Shown: positions 17,939 to 28,050 of the stretch, one piece after another | How positions within the stretch are numbered: position 1 is the stretch's first letter | Layout of the letters: every line of letters begins with the position of its first letter | Assembly: GCF_014649855.1 (NCBI RefSeq) | Contig: NZ_BMTV01000008.1 | Coordinates: forward strand, 1 to 64,000 | Reading direction: 5' to 3' | From: Streptomyces roseolus | GTDB lineage: Bacteria > Actinomycetota > Actinomycetes > Streptomycetales > Streptomycetaceae | DNA length: 64,000 bases | The notes under the pieces: model-generated | What the model saw: only the letters and a program-made list of their open reading frames with translations | Told to the model about the DNA's origin: nothing | Databases searched by the model: none | Translations under genes and position numbers: made by a program

Positions 17939-18133
17939 GTGACGATATCGCTGTCCGTGGTGCTGTTGTTGGCAATCGTCCTCGTGGTGCTGATCCGCGG
18001 AGGCAGCCTCAAGGCCGGCCCCGCCGTGGTGGCCGTCCTCTTCGGCTTCTTCCTCGCCTCCACGGGCATGGCCGACGACATCGAACGCTTCCTGAACTCC
18101 ATAACCCAGACGATCAGCGCCATCAGGTTCTGA
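17939..18133 (+). CDS. Small two-segment membrane protein, unknown function
   Basis: The 64-aa product has two hydrophobic stretches (VVLLLAIVLVVLI and AVVAVLFGFFLAS) joined by a short basic loop (RGGSLKAG) and an amphipathic tail (DDIERFLNSITQTISAIRF). It looks like a real short membrane protein rather than a shadow frame. GTG 17939 follows a TAGGGT -10 box at 17923-17928, consistent with leaderless expression. A terminator follows directly. I do not know a function. Confidence 0.75.
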   Translation: MTISLSVVLLLAIVLVVLIRGGSLKAGPAVVAVLFGFFLASTGMADDIERFLNSITQTISAIRF

Positions 18134-18143
18134 ACACGCGGAA

Positions 18144-18170
18144 CGGGCCCCCGCCACCGGCGGGGGCCCG
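18144..18170 (+). terminator. Terminator after the small membrane protein gene
   Basis: A perfect 12-bp GC stem (18144-18155 with 18159-18170) with a 3-nt loop, 10 bases after the stop codon. Confidence 0.8.
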
Positions 18171-18249
18171 TCCGTCACCCCGGGCTCAGAACAGCCGCGC
18201 ACCGGCCGGCACCGGGCCGGCGACCCCTCCTGCGGCCCGTACCGGTTGA

Positions 18250-18760
18250 TCAATCACCCGGCCCGCGCCGCCCGGGCGCCCGTCCGGTCCCGCGCGTCGG
18301 CCGTGGCCCGGGCCGCGAAACCGCCGCCCTCCTGACCGGCCGACCGGCTCAGCCGGCCCGCCGCGTCGACCGCCGGCGTATCGGACCGCCCCTCCCCGTC
18401 GTAGTCGCCGAAGGGGGCTGCGGGACGGGGGAGGCGACCCCGTACGAGGCTCTGCCCGCGTCCCGGACGCCGCCCGCCCGGTCGCGGGGGCCGAGCGCTC
18501 CGGCGTGACGAAGGTCGAGCCGTCCGCGCCGAGGCCCCGCTCGTGCTCTCGACCCGCGCCCGCCACCCGTACGGGCCGGTCTCCGGCCCGCACGACTTCG
18601 GCACCTTCGGGGTGGCCGTCGTGCCCGGGGGCACGGCCAAGGGCAGGTCGAGGACCGGCGGCGCCCCGGCGTCCGCGCGCCGCAGCCGGAAGCGCGCCTC
18701 GGTCGTGCCCTCCGTGACGCTCTCGCCGCCGCCGCGCACCGCCCCCGGGCGTCGATCTCC
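18250..18760 (-). pseudogene. Decayed secreted FG-GAP/VCBS-repeat-type gene
   Basis: On the minus strand, pieces of one plausible protein fall in two frames. Frame A gives PLAVPPGTTATPKVPKS and GPYGWRARVE. Frame B then gives ADGSTFVTPERSAPA. Frame A resumes with FGDYDGEGRSDTPAVDAAGR, which resembles the calcium-binding FG-GAP/VCBS repeat (DxDGDGxxD). No single frame covers these pieces with a credible start. I read this as a frameshifted remnant of a secreted Ig-like/FG-GAP protein. The rest of 18134-18885 holds only terminators. Confidence 0.5.
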
Positions 18761-18834
18761 GGGAGGGCGAAACGGCCACAACGGGCCGTGGGGGCCCGGC
18801 GATCACGGAGCCGAGGCCGTCACCGGCCGGAAAC

Positions 18835-18877
18835 GGCTCCGGGCCCGGTCCCTCGACGAGGAACCGGGCCCGGAGCC
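18835..18877 (-). terminator. Terminator of the tRNA-Gly transcript
   Basis: A perfect 15-bp stem (18835-18849 with 18863-18877) with a 13-nt loop, 9 bases downstream of the tRNA 3' end on the minus strand. Confidence 0.7.
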
Positions 18878-18885
18878 GTACACGG

Positions 18886-18956
18886 AGCGGGCGACGGGAA
18901 TCGAACCCGCGTAGCTAGTTTGGAAGACTAGGGCTCTACCATTGAGCTACGCCCGC
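18886..18956 (-). tRNA. tRNA-Gly (anticodon TCC)
   Basis: The minus strand folds as a 71-nt tRNA. The 7-bp acceptor stem pairs GCGGGCG with CGCCCGC; the D-arm contains AGCTCAATGGTAGAG; the anticodon loop is CTTCCAA (anticodon TCC); the T-arm contains GGTTCGATTCC; the discriminator is T. CCA is not encoded. It reads GGA and GGG glycine codons. Confidence 0.96.
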
Positions 18957-19087
18957 ACAGGACGCGCCGGAGGCCGGAAGGCCGCGGCACGGGAAGCATC
19001 GTAGCCGGTCCGGAGCCGTCCGTGCACGCCCCCGGAAACGGGGGGCGTCGCAGCGTCCGCGTGCATGTACCCTACGTGTCGCACCGA

Positions 19088-19164
19088 CGGGGTGTGGCGC
19101 AGCTTGGTAGCGCGTCCGCTTTGGGAGCGGAAGGCCGTGGGTTCAAATCCCGCCACCCCGACCA
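19088..19164 (+). tRNA. tRNA-Pro (anticodon TGG), CCA encoded
   Basis: A 77-nt cloverleaf with acceptor stem CGGGGTG/CACCCCG, D-arm GCGCAGCTTGGTAGCGC, anticodon loop TTTGGGA (TGG) and T-loop GGGTTCAAATCC. The 3' CCA is encoded at 19162-19164. A tRNA beside tig matches the Streptomyces gene order. The gene is intact, and no integrase attachment duplication is seen next to it. Confidence 0.96.
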
Positions 19165-19351
19165 GCATGATCCGCGCCCCCGCGCCCGGGGCCCCGACCT
19201 CGCGGGTTCTTGATCACGTTGTGGGCCCCATCCCACGTGCGGTTACTATGCAAGCTGCGTGCCCGTGTGTCTTTCTGACCGGGCCCATCGGCCGGAACCG
19301 CCCCGCGCGGCCCGTCCGGAATCCAGGAATCAGCCACAAGGAGACCGAACC

Positions 19352-20737
19352 GTGAAGAGCGCCGTGGAGACCCTGAACCCGACCCGGGTTCGGCTCACTG
19401 TCGAGGTGCCCTTCGAGGAGCTCAAGGACAGCCTCGACGCGGCGTACAAGAAGATCAACCAGCAGGTCACGGTCAAGGGCTTCCGCAAGGGCAAGATCCC
19501 CGCGCGCGTCATCGACCAGCGCTTCGGCCGCGGTGCCGTGCTGGAGGAGGCCGTCAACGACGCGCTCCCGAAGTTCTACAACGAGGCCGTGACCGAGGCC
19601 GAGGTGAACCCGCTGGGTCAGCCCGAGGTCGACATCACGGAGCTGAAGGACGGCGAGCTGCTCTCCTTCACCGCCGAGGTCGACGTCCGCCCGGCCATCG
19701 AGATCCCGGACTACTCCGGCATCGAGGTCGAGGTCGACGCCATCGAGGTCACCGACGAGGACGTCGAGAAGTCCGTGGAGCAGCTCCGCGAGCGCTTCGC
19801 CTCGACGAACCCGGTCGAGCGCCCCGCCGCCGAGGGTGACGTCGTCACCGTCGACCTGACCGCCAAGGTCGACGGCGAGGTGCTGCCCGACGGCATCGCC
19901 GACGGCGTCTCGTACACCATCGGCTCCGGCGAGCTGCTCGACGGCATCGACGCCGCCGTCACCGGCCTGGAGGCCGGCGGCGAGGCCACCTTCACCTCCG
20001 AGCTGAAGGGCGGCTCGGCCGCGGGCAAGGAGGCCGAGGTCACCGTCAAGGTCACCGCCGTCGCCGCCCGCGAGCTCCCCGAGCTCGACGACGAGTTCGC
20101 GCAGATGGCCTCGGAGTTCGACACCCTCGACGAGCTCAAGGCCGACAGCCGCAAGCGCCTCGAGAACATGAAGCAGTTCGACCAGGCCACCCAGGCCCAG
20201 GAGCGCGTCCTGGAGAAGTTCCTGGAGCTGGCGGAGATCCCCGTCCCCGAGAAGCTGCTCGAGGACGAGGTCAACACCCGCAAGCACAACCTGGAGCACC
20301 ATCAGCTCGGCCAGATGGGCCTGAGCCTGGAGAAGTACCTGGAGCTCCAGGGCAAGACGGTCGAGGAGTTCGAGGCCGAGACCAAGGAGCAGGCGGTCAA
20401 GGGCATCAAGACCCAGTTCCTCCTCGACGAGCTGGTCTCCAAGGAGGAGCTGAACGTCGAGCAGGAGGAGCTCACCGAGCACCTCTTCCGCCGTGCCGCC
20501 TCCTCCGGCATGTCCCCGGACCAGTTCGCCCAGGCCGTCGTCCAGGGCGGCCAGGTGCCGATGCTGGTCGGCGAGGTCGCCCGCGGCAAGGCCCTCGCGG
20601 TCGTCGTCGAGGCCGCCAAGGTCGTCGACACCAACGGTGAGGTCGTGGACCTCTCCGACGACGAGGACGAGGTCGAGGCCGCCGCCGAGGCCGTCGAGGC
20701 CGCCACCGGCGAGGCCGAGGCCGCCGAGGAGAAGTAG
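19352..20737 (+). CDS. tig: Trigger factor, ribosome-associated chaperone and peptidyl-prolyl isomerase
   Basis: The 461-aa protein has the three trigger factor parts: the N-terminal ribosome-binding domain with the signature GFRKGKIP (about residues 43-50), the FKBP-type isomerase domain (about 150-240, beginning [13 protein letters not shown]) and the helical C-terminal chaperone domain. The tail is an acidic Ala/Glu stretch ([20 protein letters not shown]), as in other actinobacteria. GTG 19352 follows AAGGAGA at 19338-19344. A possible promoter has TACTAT at 19244-19249. The clp genes follow in the same direction after a strong terminator. Confidence 0.96.
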   Translation: MKSAVETLNPTRVRLTVEVPFEELKDSLDAAYKKINQQVTVKGFRKGKIPARVIDQRFGRGAVLEEAVNDALPKFYNEAVTEAEVNPLGQPEVDITELKDGELLSFTAEVDVRPAIEIPDYSGIEVEVDAIEVTDEDVEKSVEQLRERFASTNPVERPAAEGDVVTVDLTAKVDGEVLPDGIADGVSYTIGSGELLDGIDAAVTGLEAGGEATFTSELKGGSAAGKEAEVTVKVTAVAARELPELDDEFAQMASEFDTLDELKADSRKRLENMKQFDQATQAQERVLEKFLELAEIPVPEKLLEDEVNTRKHNLEHHQLGQMGLSLEKYLELQGKTVEEFEAETKEQAVKGIKTQFLLDELVSKEELNVEQEELTEHLFRRAASSGMSPDQFAQAVVQGGQVPMLVGEVARGKALAVVVEAAKVVDTNGEVVDLSDDEDEVEAAAEAVEAATGEAEAAEEK

Positions 20738-20786
20738 GCCCCACCGGGCCGACGCCGGGGCCCCGCCCCGCGCGCCCCGTACCGCG

Positions 20787-20826
20787 CCACGGGCCCGGAC
20801 GCACTGCTGTGCGTCCGGGCCCGTGG
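20787..20826 (+). terminator. Terminator after tig
   Basis: A perfect 18-bp stem (20787-20804 with 20809-20826) with a TGCT loop. It separates tig from clpP1, so clpP1 needs its own promoter. Confidence 0.88.
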
Positions 20827-20863
20827 ACGTACGCGGGCCCTTTATGCGCCGCCAACTACCTTG

Positions 20864-20877
20864 CGCTCCCAGCGAAC
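20864..20877 (-). promoter_or_regulatory. ClgR-type operator upstream of clpP1
   Basis: Read on the minus strand, 20877-20864 is GTTCGC-TGGGA-GCG, an exact match to the motif GTTCGC-N5-GCG reported for ClgR, the activator of clpP1 in Streptomyces. It lies about 40 bases upstream of a TAGGGT -10 box (20916-20921) that has no good -35 element, as expected for an activator-dependent promoter. Confidence 0.72.
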
Positions 20878-20999
20878 AGTTCGGGAACCGGGATGGCGTT
20901 GTCCCACCTGCGCGTTAGGGTCCATGGATACGGGGGCACTGCCCTCTGAACGAGACGCTGAGACGGCCCGGGGGCCGTCGGAGACGAGCAGGTGGATAC

Positions 21000-21617
21000 G
21001 TGACGAATCTGAAGCCTTACGCCGCGGGTGAGCCGTCCATCGGTGGCGGCCTCGGCGACCATGTCTACAACCGGCTGCTCGGCGAGCGCATCATCTTCCT
21101 CGGGCAGCAGGTCGACGACGACATCGCCAACAAGATCACCGCCCAGATGCTCCTCCTGGCCGCGGACCCGGAGAAGGACATCTTCCTCTACATCAACAGC
21201 CCCGGTGGCTCGGTGACGGCCGGCATGGCCGTCTACGACACCATGCAGTACATCCCCAACGACGTCGTGACCATCGGTATGGGCATGGCGGCCTCGATGG
21301 GCCAGTTCCTGCTCACCGGCGGCACCCCCGGCAAGCGCTTCGCGCTGCCGAACACCGACATCCTGATGCACCAGGGCTCCGCCGGCATCGGCGGCACCGC
21401 CTCCGACATCAAGATCCAGGCCGAGTACCTCCTTCGCACGAAGAAGCGCATGGCCGAGATCACCGCGCACCACTCCGGCCAGACCGTCGAGGCGATCATC
21501 CGCGACGGCGACCGCGACCGCTGGTTCACCGCGGAGGAGGCCAAGGACTACGGCCTCATCGACGACATCATCACGCACGCCGCGGGTGTTCCGGGCGGCG
21601 GCGGCACGGGCGCCTGA
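21000..21617 (+). CDS. clpP1: ATP-dependent Clp protease proteolytic subunit 1
   Basis: The 205-aa serine peptidase has the ClpP catalytic Ser99 in GMAASMGQ and His124 in ILMHQG; the catalytic Asp region is [19 protein letters not shown]. Oligomeric ClpP degrades substrates unfolded by ClpX or ClpC. Streptomyces carry several clpP copies, and this pair sits directly upstream of clpX. GTG 21000 has AGGTGG a few bases upstream. A ClgR-type box and a TAGGGT -10 precede it. clpP2 follows after 53 bases and is probably cotranscribed. Confidence 0.95.
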   Translation: MTNLKPYAAGEPSIGGGLGDHVYNRLLGERIIFLGQQVDDDIANKITAQMLLLAADPEKDIFLYINSPGGSVTAGMAVYDTMQYIPNDVVTIGMGMAASMGQFLLTGGTPGKRFALPNTDILMHQGSAGIGGTASDIKIQAEYLLRTKKRMAEITAHHSGQTVEAIIRDGDRDRWFTAEEAKDYGLIDDIITHAAGVPGGGGTGA

Positions 21618-21670
21618 GCGCCGGCAACCCGCCACAGAGCCCCAGCCCCCCGCCGAACGCCACCAGGACG

Positions 21671-22345
21671 GTGAACACCCACATGCAGAACAACCTCTCC
21701 CCGAGCGGCCTGTACACCGGCGCGCCGATGGACAACCGCTACGTCGTCCCGCGCTTCGTCGAGCGCACCTCGCAGGGCATCCGCGAGTACGACCCGTACG
21801 CGAAGCTCTTCGAGGAGCGCGTGATCTTCCTCGGCGTGCAGATCGACGACGCCTCGGCCAACGACGTCATGGCGCAGCTGCTGTGCCTGGAGTCGATGGA
21901 CCCGGACCGGGACATCTCCATCTACATCAACAGCCCCGGCGGCTCCTTCACGGCGCTCACGGCCATCTACGACACGATGCAGTTCGTGAAGCCGGACATC
22001 CAGACGGTCTGCATGGGCCAGGCGGCCTCCGCCGCGGCCGTGCTGCTCGCCGCCGGCACCCCCGGCAAGCGGATGGCGCTGCCGAACGCCCGTGTGCTGA
22101 TCCACCAGCCCTCCGGCGGCACCGGCCGCGAGCAGCTCTCCGACCTGGAGATCGCGGCCAAGGAGATCCTGCGCATGCGCGACCAGCTGGAGACCATGCT
22201 GGCCAAGCACTCCACCACGCCGATCGAGAAGATCCGCGAGGACATCGAGCGCGACAAGATCCTCACGGCCGAGGACGCCCTGGCGTACGGCCTGGTCGAC
22301 CAGATCGTCTCGACCCGCAAGAGCACGGCCGCCGCGGCGCACTGA
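21671..22345 (+). CDS. clpP2: ATP-dependent Clp protease proteolytic subunit 2
   Basis: The 224-aa ClpP paralogue keeps the catalytic Ser in [11 protein letters not shown] and His in VLIHQPSGG, with the Asp region [20 protein letters not shown]. The N-terminal segment [20 protein letters not shown] is typical of actinobacterial ClpP2. It probably pairs with ClpP1 in a mixed complex, as shown in related genera. GTG 21671 has AGGA only 2 nt upstream, while ATG 21683 has it 14 nt away. Neither spacing is ideal, so the first four residues are uncertain. Confidence 0.93.
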   Translation: MNTHMQNNLSPSGLYTGAPMDNRYVVPRFVERTSQGIREYDPYAKLFEERVIFLGVQIDDASANDVMAQLLCLESMDPDRDISIYINSPGGSFTALTAIYDTMQFVKPDIQTVCMGQAASAAAVLLAAGTPGKRMALPNARVLIHQPSGGTGREQLSDLEIAAKEILRMRDQLETMLAKHSTTPIEKIREDIERDKILTAEDALAYGLVDQIVSTRKSTAAAAH

Positions 22346-22501
22346 CGCCCGACCTTCCCTCGGCACGGCTCGCGTGGCCGAATCACGACCATGTGAACCG
22401 TGCCAAGGGGGGCCCGAACGGGGGGCCCGGCAAGGTACCGTCGAATATGAGGCACCAGGAGTCGCTGAACCAAGCGCTCCCAGGCGAAGGGGAAGCACCT
22501 C

Positions 22502-23785
<1,284 letters not shown>

Positions 23786-23799
23786 CCAGAACCACACGC

Positions 23800-23840
23800 C
23801 GAAGGGGCGCCCCACCGGAATCCGGCGGGGCGCCCCTTCG
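23800..23840. terminator. Bidirectional terminator after clpX
   Basis: Two 20-nt arms (23800-23819 and 23821-23840) pair with one mismatch and an open centre, between convergent genes. Confidence 0.82.
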
Positions 23841-23855
23841 CGTACGCCCGGTGTG

Positions 23856-24788
23856 TCAGACCTTGACGCGGACTTCCTTGCGGAGCTTGGCGGCGATGCC
23901 GGCGACATCGTCGAGGGTGCCGCCCTTGCCGGTCATCATGTCGGCGATGTTGATGTGCATCACGTAGCCGATGGTGCTGTGGTCGCCCCAGACGCAGACC
24001 GGCATGGTCATCTCCTTGGGGCCGAGGCCCCCGGACTCCGCGCCGGGCTTCGTCTTGATCTCCTGGCACTTCATCACGGCGCCGTCGAGACCCTCGGGAG
24101 TGACCGTCTTGGGGTCGCCGACGAGCTGCGTCTCCGAGTCCTTCTCCTTCGCGGCCTCGGCCTTGATGTCGGCGAAGACGGCGTCGACGGTCTTCTCGGG
24201 GTCCTCGATCTCGCCCCACACGCCGCCGAACTGCAGGAGCTTGCCGCTCAGCGGGTTGCTCTCGTCCTTGACCTCCCACTGCGCGTTGGCGCGCTGCGGG
24301 TTCTTGACGCCGAACTTCGTGGCGTCCTTGATGAAGTCGTCGTCCCCGCCCTGGGCCTTGTCGCTGTTGGCCGACTTCTTGTACTCGCCCAGCACCGTCT
24401 CCGGCGTGACCAGCTTGTGCGGGCCGTCGTTGGCGACGTCGGCACCGCCCCCGCCGCCGATCAGGAAGTACGCGCCGACCGCGATCGCCGCGACGACGGC
24501 GACCGCGCCGATGATGATCGGGGTCTTGGACTTCTTCGGGGCCGGCGGGTGCGGGACGTAGCCGCCGGGGCCCTGGGGGGCGCCGTACTGCGGCTGCTGG
24601 CCGTACGGGTTCGGCTGCTGCTGCGGGTAGCCGTACGGCGGCTGCTGCGGCGGCACGCCCTGGGGGGCCTGCTGGGGGTAGCCGTAACCGGGCTGCCCCT
24701 GCGGCTGGCCGTACGGGCCGGGCTGCTGGCCGTAGGGCCCGGGCTGCTGGGGCTGGCCCCCGTACGGACCCGGCTGGTTGTAGCTCAT
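23856..24788 (-). CDS. Single-pass membrane protein with Pro/Gln/Gly/Tyr-rich cytoplasmic repeats
   Basis: The 310-aa protein begins with ~85 residues of GPYGQQP/YGYPQQ-type low-complexity repeats, followed by a basic PKKSKTP, one transmembrane segment (IIIGAVAVVAAIAVGAYFLI) and a glycine linker. The ~190-residue outer domain has two Cys (VMKCQEI and MPVCVWGD) that may form a disulfide. This layout is common in Streptomyces membrane proteins of unknown function. GAGGGGAAG precedes ATG 24788. It is convergent with clpX and divergent from valS. Confidence 0.82.
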   Translation of the reverse strand: MSYNQPGPYGGQPQQPGPYGQQPGPYGQPQGQPGYGYPQQAPQGVPPQQPPYGYPQQQPNPYGQQPQYGAPQGPGGYVPHPPAPKKSKTPIIIGAVAVVAAIAVGAYFLIGGGGGADVANDGPHKLVTPETVLGEYKKSANSDKAQGGDDDFIKDATKFGVKNPQRANAQWEVKDESNPLSGKLLQFGGVWGEIEDPEKTVDAVFADIKAEAAKEKDSETQLVGDPKTVTPEGLDGAVMKCQEIKTKPGAESGGLGPKEMTMPVCVWGDHSTIGYVMHINIADMMTGKGGTLDDVAGIAAKLRKEVRVKV

Positions 24789-24926
24789 GGACTGCTTCCC
24801 CTCACAGGACGTTTATGCGTAGCGAACATCCTGGCGGAAAGCTTTCGGTGATGGGGCGCCGGGGGGCACACCGTTACCGAACCATCGCGTTTCGGGACTC
24901 GACCCTCACCCCCCTAAACTGGGCCC

Positions 24927-27548
24927 GTGACCGAGAACACTCAGCAGCAGACAGCGCCCACCACCGAACTGCCGACCCAGTACACGCCGGCCGAGGTAGA
25001 GGGGCCGCTGTACGAGCGCTGGGTAGAGCGGGGCTACTTCACCGCCGACGCCACGTCCGACAAGCCGCCGTACACCATCGTCATCCCGCCGCCGAACGTC
25101 ACCGGCGCCCTGCACCTGGGCCACGCCTTCCAGGTGACGCTGATGGACGCCCTGACCCGCCGCAAGCGCATGCAGGGCTTCGAGACGCTCTGGCTGCCGG
25201 GCATGGACCACGCCGGCATCGCGACCCAGAACAAGGTCGAGCAGCAGCTCGCCGAGGAGGGCAGGTCCCGCCACGACCTGGGCCGTGAGGCGTTCGTCGA
25301 GCGCGTCTGGCAGTGGAAGGACGAGTACGGCGGCCGGATCCTCGGCCAGCTGCGACGCCTCGGCGCCGGTCTCGACTGGTCGCGCGAGCGGTTCACCATG
25401 GACGAGGGCCTGTCCAAGGCCGTCCAGAAGATCTTCAAGGACCTCTACGAGGACGGTCTGATCTACCGCGCCGAGCGCATCATCAACTGGTGCCCGCGCT
25501 GTCTGACCGCCATCTCGGACATCGAGGTCGAGTACCAGGAGGACGCCGGCGAGCTGGTCTCCATCCGGTACGGCGAGGGCGAGGACAGCCTGGTCGTCGC
25601 CACGACCCGCGCCGAGACGATGCTCGGCGACACCGCCGTCGCCGTCCACCCCGAGGACGAGCGGTACAAGCACCTCGTCGGCAAGCAGATCAAGCTGCCG
25701 CTGACCGACCGCACGATCCCCGTCGTCGCCGACGAGCACGTCGACCCGGAGTTCGGCACCGGCGCCGTCAAGGTGACCCCGGCGCACGACCCGAACGACT
25801 TCGAGATCGGCCGCCGCCACGACCTGCCGTCCCTGACGGTCATGGACGAGCACGGCGTCATCACCGTCCACGGCCCCTTCCTCGGCCTGGACCGCTTCGA
25901 GGCCCGCTCGGCGATCGTCGGCGCGCTGAAGGAACAGGGCCGGATCGTCTCCGAGAAGCGCCCGTACATGCACTCCGTCGGCCACTGTTCGCGCTGCAAG
26001 ACCACCGTCGAGCCGCGCCTGTCGATGCAGTGGTGGGTCAAGGTCGGCCCGCTGGCGCAGGCCGCCGGCGACGCCGTCCGCGACGGCTCCGTCGACATCC
26101 ACCCGAAGGAGCTCTCCAAGCGCTACTTCGACTGGGTCGACAACATGCACGACTGGTGCATCTCGCGCCAGCTGTGGTGGGGTCACCGCATCCCGATCTG
26201 GTACGGCCCGAACGGCGAGGTCGTCTGCGTCGGACCCGACGACGAGGTCCCGGCGGGCGAGGGCTGGACGCAGGACCCGGACGTCCTCGACACCTGGTTC
26301 TCCTCCGGCCTGTGGCCGTTCTCCACGCTCGGCTGGCCGGAGAAGACCCCGGACCTGGCGAAGTTCTACTCGACCGACGTCCTGCTCACCGGCCACGACA
26401 TCATCTTCTTCTGGGTCGCCCGGATGATGATGTTCGGCCTGTACTCGATGGACGGCCAGGTCCCGTTCAAGACGGTCGCGCTCACCGGCCTCGTCCGCGA
26501 CGAGTTCGGCAAGAAGATGTCGAAGTCGAACCCGAACGCGGTCGACCCGATCACCTGGATGGACGCGTACGGCTCCGACGCCGTCCGCTTCACCCTGGCC
26601 AAGGGCGCCACCCCGGGCGCCGACGTCCCGATCGGCGAGGACTGGGTCCAGGCGTCCCGGAACTTCGCCAACAAGATCTGGAACGCGACCCGCTTCGCCA
26701 TGATGAACGGCGCCACGATCGAGGGTCCGCTGCCGGACGCCTCCGAGATGTCGGCGACCGACCGCTGGATCCTGTCCCGCCTCAACGAGACGGTCGCGCA
26801 GGTCGACGCGTACTACGACGACTTCCAGTTCGCGAAGCTGAGCGAGTCGCTCTACCACTTCGCGTGGGACGAGGTCTTCGCCTGGTACGTCGAGCTGTCG
26901 AAGACGACCTTCTTCGCGGGCGGCGAGGGCGCCAAGGTCTCCGGCCGCGTCCTCGGCGAGGTCCTGGACGTCATGCTGCGCCTGCTGCACCCGATCGTCC
27001 CCTTCGTCACCGACACCCTGTGGACCACCCTCACCGGCGGCGAGTCCCTCGTCGTCGCGGAGTGGCCGAAGGACAGCGGCTTCCGCGACGAGGCGGCCGA
27101 GAAGGAGATCGAGCTGGTCCAGCGGGTCGTCACCGAGGTCCGCCGCTTCCGCAAGGAGCAGGGCCTCCAGGACGCCCAGAAGGTCCCGGCCCGCCTGGAC
27201 CTGAGCGGCACCGCCCTGGCCGCGCACGAGGCCGCCATCCGCCAGATCCTGCGCCTCCAGCCGGAGGGCGAGGCCTTCGAGGCCACCGCCTCCCTGCCGG
27301 TCGCCGGCTGCACGGTCTCGCTCGACCTGTCGGGCACGATCGACGTGGCCGCCGAGCGCAAGCGGCTCGCGAAGGACCTCGCCGCCGCCGAGAAGGAGAA
27401 GGCGCAGGCCGAGGCGAAGCTCGGCAACGAGGCCTTCCTCGCCAAGGCGCCCGACAACGTCGTGGACAAGATCAAGGGCCGCCTCGCCAAGGCGGACGAG
27501 GACATCGCCCGCATCCAGGCCCAGCTGGAGAAGCTGCCGCAGGCGTGA
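24927..27548 (+). CDS. valS: Valyl-tRNA synthetase
   Basis: The 873-aa class I synthetase charges tRNA-Val. The HIGH motif is H63-L-G-H66 after PPPNVTGAL, and KMSKS is at 530-534. The CP1 editing domain includes [19 protein letters not shown]. The C-terminal ~60 residues form the valS coiled coil ([22 protein letters not shown]). GTG 24927 starts 7 nt after a TAAACT -10 box (24915-24920) with no ribosome site, so translation is probably leaderless. No T-box leader is present. Confidence 0.96.
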   Translation: MTENTQQQTAPTTELPTQYTPAEVEGPLYERWVERGYFTADATSDKPPYTIVIPPPNVTGALHLGHAFQVTLMDALTRRKRMQGFETLWLPGMDHAGIATQNKVEQQLAEEGRSRHDLGREAFVERVWQWKDEYGGRILGQLRRLGAGLDWSRERFTMDEGLSKAVQKIFKDLYEDGLIYRAERIINWCPRCLTAISDIEVEYQEDAGELVSIRYGEGEDSLVVATTRAETMLGDTAVAVHPEDERYKHLVGKQIKLPLTDRTIPVVADEHVDPEFGTGAVKVTPAHDPNDFEIGRRHDLPSLTVMDEHGVITVHGPFLGLDRFEARSAIVGALKEQGRIVSEKRPYMHSVGHCSRCKTTVEPRLSMQWWVKVGPLAQAAGDAVRDGSVDIHPKELSKRYFDWVDNMHDWCISRQLWWGHRIPIWYGPNGEVVCVGPDDEVPAGEGWTQDPDVLDTWFSSGLWPFSTLGWPEKTPDLAKFYSTDVLLTGHDIIFFWVARMMMFGLYSMDGQVPFKTVALTGLVRDEFGKKMSKSNPNAVDPITWMDAYGSDAVRFTLAKGATPGADVPIGEDWVQASRNFANKIWNATRFAMMNGATIEGPLPDASEMSATDRWILSRLNETVAQVDAYYDDFQFAKLSESLYHFAWDEVFAWYVELSKTTFFAGGEGAKVSGRVLGEVLDVMLRLLHPIVPFVTDTLWTTLTGGESLVVAEWPKDSGFRDEAAEKEIELVQRVVTEVRRFRKEQGLQDAQKVPARLDLSGTALAAHEAAIRQILRLQPEGEAFEATASLPVAGCTVSLDLSGTIDVAAERKRLAKDLAAAEKEKAQAEAKLGNEAFLAKAPDNVVDKIKGRLAKADEDIARIQAQLEKLPQA

Positions 27549-27554
27549 CCGCGT

Positions 27555-27595
27555 GCGGAAGGGCCCGGGACCGACACGGTCCCGGGCCCTTCCGC
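27555..27595 (+). terminator. Terminator after valS
   Basis: A perfect 18-bp stem (27555-27572 with 27578-27595) with loop GACAC, 7 bases after the stop codon. Confidence 0.88.
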
Positions 27596-28022
27596 GTGCC
27601 CAGGGGTGCCAGGGCCCCGTCGTCACCGGACCGACGTCCGTCCGCCGGATGGTGGTCGGACGTCCGGGTGACGGGCCGTGGGAGGAGGGCGTCGGCGGGG
27701 AGGCGCCGCTCTCCGTCGGTCCGGAGAGCGGCGCGGCGCGGTGGCCGAACTGTCGTTCGCGACCCCGGGTCGGTCGGGTCGAGGTCGTCCGGCGGTGGGA
27801 GCGGGATCCGGAAGCACCGGCCGGCCCGGAGGACCCGCCGGTCGGCCGCGTCGAGCGCGGCGGCCTGCGGCAGCGGGTCGAGCGCGCCGGTCGGCCCGGC
27901 GGCCTGGGGTCCCTGGTTGCCGGGTCCGTGCCGGAAGAAGCACCGGACACGCCCCGAGACGCACAGGAATGCGGACGAAGTGCCTGAGGTCACAACAGAA
28001 GGGCCTTCGGGTCCACAGCGTC
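27596..28022. other. Noncoding stretch, no gene recognised
   Basis: Several frames stay open across this GC-rich stretch, but none has a start with a ribosome site, and none reads like protein (Arg/Pro/Gly-rich in every frame). I see no RNA gene. A decayed gene is possible but I cannot name one. Confidence 0.4.
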
Positions 28023-28044
28023 GGGACCAAGGACCCTGGATTAT
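28023..28044 (+). promoter_or_regulatory. DevR/OsdR-like palindrome and -10 box before the histidine kinase gene
   Basis: GGGACCAAGGACCC at 28023-28036 is a near-palindrome (one mismatch) resembling the GGGAC...GTCCC box of DevR/DosR-type regulators. GATTAT at 28039-28044 could be the -10 of a leaderless transcript starting at ATG 28051. The box would then lie around -28 to -15. The match is by eye only. Confidence 0.35.
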
Positions 28045-28050
28045 GGAGTC

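Noticed and set aside
19088-19164. tRNA-Pro as an occupied attachment site of a pSAM2-like element
   Set aside because: The tRNA is intact with native tig directly after it; no integrase or duplicated tRNA 3' end is nearby.
24815-24926. T-box or amino-acid leader upstream of valS
   Set aside because: The -10 box lies 7 nt before the start codon, leaving no room for a leader RNA.
27596-28022. A gene in the 27.6-28.0 kb gap
   Set aside because: Open frames exist on both strands, but all are Arg/Pro/Gly-rich without ribosome sites or recognisable motifs.
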